Shown: piece after piece, positions 33,252-41,900 of the stretch
Position numbering within the stretch: position 1 is the stretch's first letter
Layout: every line of letters starts with the position of its first letter
The notes under the pieces: generated by a model
What the model saw: only the letters and a program-made list of their open reading frames with translations
The model's database searches: none
What the model was told of the DNA's origin: nothing
Assembly (NCBI RefSeq): GCF_001431425.1
Contig: NZ_LDJG01000012.1
Span: 27,643 to 91,642, forward strand
Direction of reading: 5' to 3'
Length of the DNA: 64,000 bases
Source of the DNA: Stenotrophomonas nitritireducens
Lineage (GTDB): Bacteria; Pseudomonadota; Gammaproteobacteria; Xanthomonadales; Xanthomonadaceae
Program-made: the position numbers and the translations under genes

Positions 33252-34517
33252 CTACCGGGCACCCTCGGCCGGCAGCGCCGAGACGACCGCGCCACGCAGC
33301 AGCGGTTGGCCGTCGGCCACATCGGTCCACACCAGGCGCGCGCGCCCGTGGTCGGCGAGCAGGCGCGGGAAGCCGGTGCCGCGCCCGCGCCCCAGCAGCG
33401 TCGCCACCTGCAGGCGGCCGAATTCGTGTTCCAGCGTGGGGCCGTAGCGGGCAAGCCACAGCGATTGCGAACGGCCGTCCTCGCGCAGCCACGCCAGCCA
33501 GAGGCCGCCGGCATCGGCGGCCACCTGCACCCGGCCCTGTACCTCGATGCCACGGTCCACCTCCCGCGGCGTGCCGAAGTTGGCGCCGCCATCGCCGCTG
33601 TGGGCAACCCGCAGCAGCGGCTCGCCCTGCGGTGCGGTGTACCAGGCCACCCAGGCGTCGTCGCCGTGCGCGGCCACCGCCGGGCCGTTCACCGGGCAGG
33701 CCGGCATGACCCAGTTGTCGGCATGCACGCGCTGCGCCGGCTGCCAGCCGCCGGTGGTGCGGCGGCGAAGATGGATGTCGCGGACCTCGCCCGCATCGCG
33801 GCCGCGATATACAAGCAGCGTGGCGTTGCCCGCCACGCTGGCGCCGGTCTGGCAGCAGTCGCAGGTCATCGCGTCCAGTTCCTGCTCGTCGTGCCTGCGC
33901 AGCAGGGCGTCGAAGCGCGCGCTGCGCAGGGTCATCGCACCGCCACCGTGTTTGGCGTGGTCGGCGCCGCCGGCGGTATGGCGCCCGTCCAGCCAGGCGA
34001 TGCCGATGCCGTCGGTGCCCTGCGGCCACAGCGAGACGAAGCCGTGCTCGGTGGCGGTGCCGTCGTCGTGCACGGTGACCGGCGCCGACCACTGCCGGCC
34101 ATCGGCCGAGCGCGCCAGTTGCACGTCGTAGGCATGCGGGTTGCCGGATTTGCGCAGCCATTGCGCCCACAGCGCACCGTCGGCGCTGGCGGCCAGGTGC
34201 GGCGTGTCGGCCCAGTTCACGAACCAGTCGTCGCCACGTGCGATCTGCCGCGCCGGCTGCCAATGACCGGCGGAAAAGCGCGCATAGCGCAGTTGGTGCC
34301 CGCCTGCATCGGGCGACAGCCATGACAGCAGCATGCTGCCGTCGGGTGCGGCCACCAGGTCCGGCTGCGCGGCGACCGCATCGGCTGGCAGGAGCCACGG
34401 TTCGGCCCGCAGTCGCAGAGCCGGGGCGGCGACCGGGGAGGAAGCAGTGCGCTCGTCGCCGGAACAGGCTCCGAGCAGCATGCACGCCAGTACGAGGGAA
34501 ACAGGGAGGAGGCGCAT
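33252..34517 (-). CDS. sialidase-like (BNR-repeat) lipoprotein of unknown function
   Basis: The 421-residue protein begins at the ATG at 34517 with a lipoprotein signal peptide and the lipobox LGAC. The mature part consists of repeated strands such as LLSWLSPDAGGHQLRYARFS, LAASADGALWAQWL, ARSADGRQWSAPVTV and HSGDGGANFGTPREV, the Asp-box pattern of six-bladed sialidase-type propellers. A Cys cluster, TCDCCQTG, is in the middle. The catalytic arginine triad of real sialidases is not recognisable, so enzymatic activity is doubtful. It is divergent from the S46 peptidase gene, 96 bases apart. Confidence 0.72.
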   Translation of the reverse strand: MRLLPVSLVLACMLLGACSGDERTASSPVAAPALRLRAEPWLLPADAVAAQPDLVAAPDGSMLLSWLSPDAGGHQLRYARFSAGHWQPARQIARGDDWFVNWADTPHLAASADGALWAQWLRKSGNPHAYDVQLARSADGRQWSAPVTVHDDGTATEHGFVSLWPQGTDGIGIAWLDGRHTAGGADHAKHGGGAMTLRSARFDALLRRHDEQELDAMTCDCCQTGASVAGNATLLVYRGRDAGEVRDIHLRRRTTGGWQPAQRVHADNWVMPACPVNGPAVAAHGDDAWVAWYTAPQGEPLLRVAHSGDGGANFGTPREVDRGIEVQGRVQVAADAGGLWLAWLREDGRSQSLWLARYGPTLEHEFGRLQVATLLGRGRGTGFPRLLADHGRARLVWTDVADGQPLLRGAVVSALPAEGAR

Positions 34518-34551
34518 CCGCGCAGGATAGCGGCATCGTGACCGTTGGCGG

Positions 34552-34580
34552 TTGCCCACCTACCGGGGCGCGGCTACTGT
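34552..34580 (+). promoter_or_regulatory. promoter of the S46 peptidase gene
   Basis: TTGCCC (34552-34557), 17 nt, TACTGT (34575-34580), with the start codon at 34614. Spacing is ideal, each box is a fair match, and the transcript would have a leader of about 27 bases with CTGGAG as the ribosome site. Confidence 0.55.
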
Positions 34581-34613
34581 CGGCGCCTGTTCTGCAATCC
34601 GCTGGAGTTCCGA

Positions 34614-36758
34614 ATGAAGCGCACACCGCTTGCCGCCGCCATGGCGCTGGGCATGAGCCTGGCTGCCGCCGCCAACGCCAACGAGGGCATGTGGATGCCC
34701 ACGCAGCTGCCTGAACTGGCGAAGACGCTGAAGGAGGCCGGTTTCAAGGGTGACCCGAAGGAGCTGGCCGACGTCACCGCGCCGCCGCTGAGCGCGGTGG
34801 TGCGGGTGGGCGGCGGCACCGGTTCGTTCGTCTCCGGCGACGGCCTGCTGCTGACCAACCACCACGTCGCCTACGGGGTGATCCAGTACAACGCGAGCAA
34901 GGAACACGACACCATCAACGACGGTTTCATCGCGCAGGGCCGCGATGACGAGCGCGCGGCCAATCCGGATTACCGGGTGCTGGTGACGGTGGGCTTCGAC
35001 AAGGTCACCGACGACGTGCTCAAGGACGCGCGCGGCAAGACCGGCCGCGCCTATTACGACGCCGTGGAAGGCGCGCGCAAGCGCATCGTCGCCGACTGCG
35101 AGGCCGAGGGCGGCGTGCGCTGCTCGGTGGCCAACATGTACTACGGCAGCGATTTCTACCGCATCCGCCAGCTGGAGCTGACCGACATCCGCCTGGTCTA
35201 CGCGCCGCCGCGCGCGATCGGCAATTACGGCGACGAGATCGACAACTTCATGTGGCCGCGCCACACCGGCGATTTCACCCTGCTGCGCGCCTATGTCGGC
35301 AAGGACGGCAAGCCGGCGCCCTACAGCAAGGACAACGTGCCCTATAACCCGCCGGCGCACCTGAAGATGTCGCTGGACGGGCCGAAGGAGGGTGACTATG
35401 CGATGCTCGCCGGCTACCCGGGCATCACCTACCGCCTGCGCACCGCCGCCGAGTTCGCCAACCAGATCGACACGGTGCTGCCGCGCCGTGTGGATGTGTT
35501 CCAGCAGCTGATCGACGTGATCGAGGCCCAGGGCAAGGGCGATGCCGACGCGCGTACCCGCTACGCCTCGCAGCTGCAGTCGCTGAAGAACAACCGCAAG
35601 CGCGCCGCCGGCGAACTGGAAGGCCTGCTGCGCAGCGACGCCAAGGCCCAGCGCGCGCAGGACGAGCGGGCGATGCTCGCCGCCGCCGATGGCAGGTACA
35701 AGGCCGACATCGATGCCTTGTTCGCCTCCCTGGCCGCCGACCGCGAAGTGGGCGCCAGCGAGTTCCTGGTGACGCTCATTTCCAGCCAGACCCAGCTGCT
35801 GCGTTCGGCGATGCTGCTCGAGCGCCTGCGCATCGAATCGGCCAAGCCCGACGCCGAACGCGAGAGCGGTTACCAGCAGCGCGACCAGGCGCTGATCGAA
35901 GGCGTGCTCAGGCAGGTGCAGCGCCGCTACGACCCGGCGGTGGAGAAGGCCATCCTCACCGCGCTGTTGACCCGCTACCAGCAACTGCCCGATGCGCAGC
36001 GCGACGCGCATTACGACAACCTGTTCGGACGCACCCCGGCCGAACTGGCCCGCCACCTGGACGAGATCTACGGGCAGACCCGCCTGGGCGACGAGGCGCA
36101 GCGCCTGTCGCGCTTCGAGTCCGCGCGCAAGGGCGGATTCATCGAGGGCGATGCCCTGGTCTCGGTGGCTTCGGCACTGGTCATGGCGCAGCTCAGCGCC
36201 GAGCGCGAAAGCAAGGAACGCGAGGGCGAACAGCTGCGCCTGCGCCCGTCCTACATGCAGGCGCTGTTCGCCTGGCGCGCCAAGCAGGGGCGTGCCGTGT
36301 ACCCGGACGCGAACAGCACGCTGCGCATCAGCTATGGCAAGGTCGAGGCGCTGCACCCGCGCGACGCGGTCAGCTACTCGCCGGTGACCACGGTGGCCGG
36401 CATCGTCGAGAAGAACACCGACACGGTGCCGTTCGACGCGCCGAAGCCGCTGCTGGCGGCCATCGCCAAGGGCGATTTCGGCAGCACCGCCGATCCTGCG
36501 CTGAAGACGCAGACGGTCAACTTCCTGACCAACCTGGACACCACCGGCGGCAATTCCGGCTCGCCGGTGCTCAATGCCAGGGGCGAGCTGATCGGCCTGA
36601 ACTTCGACTCGAACTGGGAGTCGGTGAGCGCCAGCTGGTGGTTCGACCCGCGTTACAAGCGTGCCGTGCACGTGGACATGCGCTACCTGCGCTGGCTGCT
36701 GGCCAAGGTCTACCCGGCGCCGGCGCTGCTGGCGGAAATGGGCCTGCCGCAGGAATGA
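34614..36758 (+). CDS. S46-family dipeptidyl-peptidase (DPP7/DPP11-like)
   Basis: A secreted serine exopeptidase that removes dipeptides from free N-termini. The 714-residue size fits DPP BII (722). A signal peptide ends near ANANEG. The triad is His84 (TNHHVAYG), Asp220 (WPRHTGDF) and Ser648 (GGNSGSPV). Asn211, matching N-terminus-binding Asn215 of DPP BII, is kept. Two specificity positions differ: Phe212 stands where DPP BII has Trp216, and Ser666 in NFDSNWE stands where DPP7 has Gly673 and DPP11 has Arg673. The preferred residue at P1 is thus not predictable. The alignment is from memory. Confidence 0.92.
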   Translation: MKRTPLAAAMALGMSLAAAANANEGMWMPTQLPELAKTLKEAGFKGDPKELADVTAPPLSAVVRVGGGTGSFVSGDGLLLTNHHVAYGVIQYNASKEHDTINDGFIAQGRDDERAANPDYRVLVTVGFDKVTDDVLKDARGKTGRAYYDAVEGARKRIVADCEAEGGVRCSVANMYYGSDFYRIRQLELTDIRLVYAPPRAIGNYGDEIDNFMWPRHTGDFTLLRAYVGKDGKPAPYSKDNVPYNPPAHLKMSLDGPKEGDYAMLAGYPGITYRLRTAAEFANQIDTVLPRRVDVFQQLIDVIEAQGKGDADARTRYASQLQSLKNNRKRAAGELEGLLRSDAKAQRAQDERAMLAAADGRYKADIDALFASLAADREVGASEFLVTLISSQTQLLRSAMLLERLRIESAKPDAERESGYQQRDQALIEGVLRQVQRRYDPAVEKAILTALLTRYQQLPDAQRDAHYDNLFGRTPAELARHLDEIYGQTRLGDEAQRLSRFESARKGGFIEGDALVSVASALVMAQLSAERESKEREGEQLRLRPSYMQALFAWRAKQGRAVYPDANSTLRISYGKVEALHPRDAVSYSPVTTVAGIVEKNTDTVPFDAPKPLLAAIAKGDFGSTADPALKTQTVNFLTNLDTTGGNSGSPVLNARGELIGLNFDSNWESVSASWWFDPRYKRAVHVDMRYLRWLLAKVYPAPALLAEMGLPQE

Positions 36759-36950
36759 CGCCTGCCGTGCGGGCATGCCCGCACGGTTGCCGATGCAACC
36801 AGCCGATGCGCTGGCCGTCGCGGATCTGGTCGAATGCGTCACGGTACGCATCGCACTGGCTGGTCGGCGCCTCCATGCCCAAGCGGCGTGGGGCGCCACT
36901 GGCTAGAATGTCCAGGCGAACAGGGCGGGACAGGTCTTGGGGAAGCATCG

Positions 36951-37703
36951 ATGGAGATGGATCGGGAACTGCCGGCGGCCGAGGCGGGCTGCCGGCTGGA
37001 CGGCATAAAGATATGGGTCGTGGAAGATGACCCCGAATGGCGCGGGATGGTGGTCGATGAACTCGAGTACCACGGCGCCGACGTGTGCGGCATCGACAGC
37101 GTGGAGGCGCTCTACCGCGAACTGGCGGTGGACCGCTGCGACATCCTCGTGCTGGATGTCGGCCTGCCGGGCGAGGATGGACTGAGCGCCACCGGCCACC
37201 TGCGGCGGATGGATGGCATGGGCATCGTGCTCGTCACCGGGCGCAGCGGCACCGCCGACATGGCGCATGGGCTCTCGCTCGGCGCCGACGTGTACCTGCC
37301 CAAACCACTGGAACTGCCGGTGCTGGTCGCCGCCCTGCACAGCCTGCACCGGCGCATGTCGCAGTCCACGCCGGCCGCCGCCGCCACGGAAGACGCCGTC
37401 GCCGCCTGGAGCCTGCGCTCGGACGGCTGGGACCTGCATGCACCGAACGGCAAGGCGCTGACCTTGACCGTGGCCGAGCGCGGTTTCCTGCGCGAGCTGT
37501 TCGCCGCTCCCGGCGAGGCGGTCGATCGCGAGCGGCTGATCGCCGCGGTCACCGACCAGCCCTGGGATTTCGACCCGCACCGGCTGGAGGTGCTGGTGCA
37601 CCGCCTGCGTACCCGCGTGCGCAATGCCACCGATGCCATGCTGCCGGTACGCGCGCTGCGCGGCATGGGCTACATGCTGGTATCCGACCAGATCGCTGCC
37701 TGA
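36951..37703 (+). CDS. OmpR-type response regulator (first of tandem pair)
   Basis: The 250-residue protein has a receiver domain (WVVEDDPEW, phospho-acceptor Asp in VLDVGLPGEDG, switch Thr in VLVTG, Lys in PKPLE) and a C-terminal winged-helix DNA-binding domain (WSLRSDGWDLHAPNG to RALRGMGYMLVSD). The start at 36951 follows a TAGAAT -10 box (36904-36909). It lacks a cognate kinase nearby and lies directly upstream of a paralogous regulator and the giant surface-protein operon. Control of that operon is a guess from location. Confidence 0.9.
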   Translation: MEMDRELPAAEAGCRLDGIKIWVVEDDPEWRGMVVDELEYHGADVCGIDSVEALYRELAVDRCDILVLDVGLPGEDGLSATGHLRRMDGMGIVLVTGRSGTADMAHGLSLGADVYLPKPLELPVLVAALHSLHRRMSQSTPAAAATEDAVAAWSLRSDGWDLHAPNGKALTLTVAERGFLRELFAAPGEAVDRERLIAAVTDQPWDFDPHRLEVLVHRLRTRVRNATDAMLPVRALRGMGYMLVSDQIAA

Positions 37704-37850
37704 GGCATAGGAACCGGGCAGCATCGCTTTGTCCCCGGCCATGCTCGGCAACCGGCGCGGATGCGAGGGAGAGGGCGGGCCCCGGCCCCGGTTCCTGCAT
37801 TTGGCGCGCGCCGCCCGTGAGTCACGGAGAGCGATGGAGATTTTTTGATA

Positions 37851-37868
37851 CTGCCGGCTCGCCGGCAG
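37851..37868 (+). other. inverted repeat between the two response regulators
   Basis: The sequence ctgccggc, two bases, gccggcag forms a 7-8 bp hairpin about 67 bases before the second regulator. It follows a TTTTTT run, so it is in the wrong order for a terminator on this strand. It could be a regulatory site. Nothing else is recognised in the 231-bp gap. Confidence 0.25.
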
Positions 37869-37934
37869 CTGCAGAGAATCGAGCGCGTACGTCGAGGCCG
37901 CGCATCGTGTGGCCGGCGTGCATGGGGAGCGGCA

Positions 37935-38684
37935 TTGGAAACGAGACAGGAAGCGCCGCCGGCGGAAGCGGCGCGCCGGCTGCAGGGCGCGCGCGTGTGG
38001 GTGGTCGAGGACGACCTTGAGTGGCGCACGCTGGTGATCGACGAACTCGTGCAGCACGGCGCGACGGCCCGCGGCATCGGCAGCGTTGAAACCCTGTACC
38101 GCGAACTGGCGGTGGATTCCTGCGACATCGTCGTGCTCGACGTCATCCTGCCCGGTGAGGATGGGCTCAGCGCGACAAGCCATCTGCGCCGCATCGGCGA
38201 CATGGGCATCGTATTGGTCACCGCGCGTGGCAGCGCCGCGGACATGGCACAGGGCCTGTCCGCGGGAGCCGACTGTTATCTGGCCAAGCCGCTGGAGCTG
38301 CCGGTGCTGGTGGCGGCCCTGCACAGCCTGTACCGGCGCATGGCTGCCCGCCTTGCTGCCGCACGCCGCGATGCGCCGGATGCCGGCAACGCCTGGAGCC
38401 TGCGCGCCGGTGGCTGGGAGCTGTGGTCGCCGAACGGCCATTCGATGGCCTTGTCGACGGCCGAGCGCGCCCTGCTGCGCGAACTGTTCTCGATGCCCGG
38501 TACGCCTGTAGGCCGCGAGCGGCTGATCGCCGCGCTGACGCCCACCCCGTGGGATTTCGATCCGCATCGCCTGGAAGTGCTGGTGCATCGCCTGCGCTCC
38601 CGCGTCCGCAGTGCCACCCACCTCGCCCTGCCCATCCGTGCATTGCGCGGGATGGGTTACCTGCTGGTGCCCGAACAGGCCTGA
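37935..38684 (+). CDS. OmpR-type response regulator (second of tandem pair)
   Basis: The 249-residue protein is a close paralogue of the gene before it along its whole length (VWVVEDDLEW, VLDVILPGEDGLSATSHLRR, LAKPLELPVLVAALHSLYRR, DFDPHRLEVLVHRLRSRVR, LRGMGYLLVPEQ). I chose a TTG start at 37935: GGGGAG lies five bases before, and the following residues ETRQEAPPAEAARRL line up with the start of the first copy. No ATG is available in frame. Receiver residues are intact, so phosphorylation by a distant kinase is likely. It stands 230 bases before the giant surface-protein gene. Confidence 0.87.
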   Translation: METRQEAPPAEAARRLQGARVWVVEDDLEWRTLVIDELVQHGATARGIGSVETLYRELAVDSCDIVVLDVILPGEDGLSATSHLRRIGDMGIVLVTARGSAADMAQGLSAGADCYLAKPLELPVLVAALHSLYRRMAARLAAARRDAPDAGNAWSLRAGGWELWSPNGHSMALSTAERALLRELFSMPGTPVGRERLIAALTPTPWDFDPHRLEVLVHRLRSRVRSATHLALPIRALRGMGYLLVPEQA

Positions 38685-38914
38685 CCTGCGTCCCAGCGCC
38701 CAGCGGACCATTGCTGGAATGCCGTGTGAGCAAGTGTGAGGGAGCGACAGGGGGTGCTACTGCCTTGGCCCTGCCACCTGTCGAGAATGCCGCCCGGATG
38801 TCCTGAATGGGCGTTCCGTGCATGTCGGAACCGGCAGGCATCGACTACATCGCAAGGCCCGGCCTTCCTGGGAAGGCGGGTGGGGCGCAACAGCAGCAAG
38901 GCAGGGGAAAACCC
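38685..38914 (+). other. leader region of the giant surface-protein gene
   Basis: This 230-bp stretch must hold the promoter of the operon, unless it is read through from the regulators. I see a doubled gtgtgag (around 38723-38740) and a purine-rich ribosome site near its end, but no clear -35/-10 pair or hairpin. Confidence 0.35.
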
Positions 38915-41900
38915 GTGTACCAATCACACGATCAGGCCGATCGCGCGAGCATTGCGCGCGTGGATGAAAGCGGACTTCCGATGTGCCGGCGCCTTGTGCG
39001 TCCCGGCATGCGCATGGCCATGGCCGCCGTCATGGCGCTGCTGCCGGCGGTGGCCGCCTGGGCGGACGTGGGCGTGACCGGGGTTGGCGCTCCGGACAAC
39101 GGCAAGATCGGCTTGCAGATGCCGTTCCGGGCGGACATCGCCTGGGCCCGCGTGGGTGCGGGCGGCAACACGATCACGGTCACCTTGCCGCCCCAGCTCG
39201 AAGTGGCGGGCACGCTGCCCAGCGAGTGCACGCGGGTTGCGAACATTCTGACCTGCAGCACGACCACCGCCAGCAGCGGCGTGCTGTCGCTGCAACTGGT
39301 GGGCACCACCACCGGTGGCTTCAACCTGACGGCACAGGGCACCGCGAGCGCGCCGCAATCGGTGTCGCGCACCATCCAGCCCAGTGGCGACCTCACCGTC
39401 ACCAAGGAAAAAAGCCTGCCGGCCGGCGCCGTGATCGCCGGTCAGGCCGTGGAATTCGTGCTGAAGCCGAAGATTGCCGATGGTGGCTCGGAAGTGCCGG
39501 CGGACAGCAGCGTCATCGTCACCGATACCCTGCCGACGGGATTCACCAACGTCACCCAATCGTTCACCGGCGTCACGCCGAGCTGCAGCCTGGCAGGGCA
39601 GACGCTGACCTGTACCTACAACGGAAAGATCACGCAGGCCGCGCTCAGCGGCAGCACCATCACGGTGAAGGGCAAGCAGGGCGCCGACTATGCCGGCGGT
39701 TTCACCAACAATGTCAGCATCGCGGTGGGTTCGGACTCCTACCTGGACCGCGATATCACCAACAACACCGACAAGGTCGACTACGTCGTCACTCCCGGTT
39801 CGGACATCGAGGCCCTGGGCAACTTCCCGGTCGGCCCGCATGCGGTGGGCGACACCGACGACAAGATACTGACGATCACCTACAGGAACAATGGCCCGAT
39901 GGCGTGGGTGGGCGGCACGGTGCAGACGGTGATTCCGGCGGCTTTCGGTTTCACCCCTGCCCTCGACCTGCCGGCCAATTGCACCGCGGCGAACGGCAGT
40001 CTGCAGATCCCCGTGGGTGGCGCCACCCACAGCGGCTGGGTCGTCACCTGTACGGTCACCGATGCGGTCGCCGTGAACGGTACGCGCAATTTCCCGATCA
40101 AGCTGCGGCTGCCGTCGACGCCGGCGAAGGGAAATTTCCCGGTCCTGGTCACACCGCCGCCCGGGCTTGACGACGTCTACCCGGACAACGATGCGGCGTC
40201 GGTCGGCTACGACGTGCAGCCGCCGTTCGCCAACCTGTCGCTGGTCAAGAGCAAGAGCCCCGGTTCCGGCCCCTCCGCGCCGGGTACGGTCATCACCGAC
40301 ACGATTACCATCACCAACAGCAGCGCCAGCAGCAGCGCGCTGACCTATTCCTCGCCGGCCCATCCGTTGCGCGTGGTGGACTACCTGGACCCGCTGGAAG
40401 TCGATGCCGCGTATGGCAACAATGGCGTGACGACGATCGGCACTGACTGGCAGTGCACGGTAACGCGGAACACGCCGCCGCCGGCCGGCATCAGTTCCAA
40501 TCGCACCACCCGCATTCTCTGCGAAACCACCAATACCGACGAGATGACGCTGGCCAAGGGCGCGAGCACGTCGGTGAAGTTCAGTACCAGCATCGCCAGC
40601 ATGGCCGCCGATTCCGCGCCGGTGGAGCTGAGCAACACGGCCTGCACCGGCAAGGCGGCGCTGGACGCCCTGGGCATGGCGCAATCGGCAGGCCCGCAGC
40701 CGATCAGCAACGCAGGCGAAACCTCGGACGACACCTGCAAAACGGCAGGCAGCGGCCTGTGGGCCACGCTGGCCGGCGCCGATGCGGACTCGGCGAACAT
40801 CACCCTGGTCAAGCAATCCTCGATCACCGGCAACCGCGCCGTTGCCGGCGAATGGTTCGACGACGTGAACGCCGCGCCGACCCTGGCCGCGAACGCCACC
40901 CACCTGTATTGGCGCATCCTGATCAGTACGCCGAGCAACGCGACCCAGAAGACCATCCAGACCCTGGTGCTGACCGACCCGCTGCGGGGCATCCTGAGCA
41001 ACGGCAACGGCAATACCACGCCGCAGATTCCGATCATGGTCTATCGCGGCCCCACCGGCGGAACACTGAGCCAGGTGGCGGCGGGCACTACCAGCGACAA
41101 CTGCCCGGCGAATATTGCCGCTGGCAGCAATGGCGGGCAGCTGTGCACGTTCAAGAACGTCGCGCCGGGCGAGACGATCGAAGTCGTACTGGACGTCTCG
41201 CGCCCGCTCAACCAGGGCGTGGCCCAGGGCGATGGCACCTACCGGTTGACCAACACCGTCACGCTGACCTCGCCCGACGCGGTGCTGGCCGAAAATCTCT
41301 CCGACAGCGCCGCGGTTGACCTGGAGCCGCGCCTGGACGTGGATCTGGTCAAGAGCATGGACGTGGTCAAGCCGGCCATCGGCCAGCCGTTCGCGTTCAA
41401 GCTGGAGGCCCGCAATCTCGGGCCGTTCGAGGTACCGGTGGGCGCCTTCGTCGTCGAGGACACCTTGTTCACCGGCACGGCTACCCTGAGCCAACATGCC
41501 TACGAAATCGTGGGCGTGGATCCGGTGACGACCAATATGGTCTGTACCAAAACCCCCAGCGGCAACACCACCCTGGTGCGTTGCGTCAACAGCGGTGGCG
41601 TTGTCGGCAGCGGCGTTACCGAAACGATCAACATCCGCGTGCGGCTCAAGAAGCCGGTTCTGAACCCGACGGATCATCCGAAGGGAGCGACGCTCTATAC
41701 CGACATCGTCAACCAGGCCGAGGTGACGCTGGGCGGCGGCCTGTGCGAATACCGCACCAATGACAGCAGCAAGAAGTCCACTAGCTGCGGCGATGACAAT
41801 TCCAAGAGCAATAACGAAAGCAGCGTCAAGTTCAACGTGGAAGTGCCGCGCATCGACCTTGAGCAGAACAAGGTGCAGGTGGATGCGGCGGGCAACGTGA

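Noticed and set aside
33252..34517. True sialidase
   Set aside because: Asp-box strands are present, but I cannot find the catalytic arginine triad or nucleophile Tyr, so only a sialidase-like propeller is supported.
37851..37868. Terminator between the two response regulators
   Set aside because: The T-run comes before the hairpin on the plus strand and would be an A-run after it on the minus strand, so neither direction gives a terminator.
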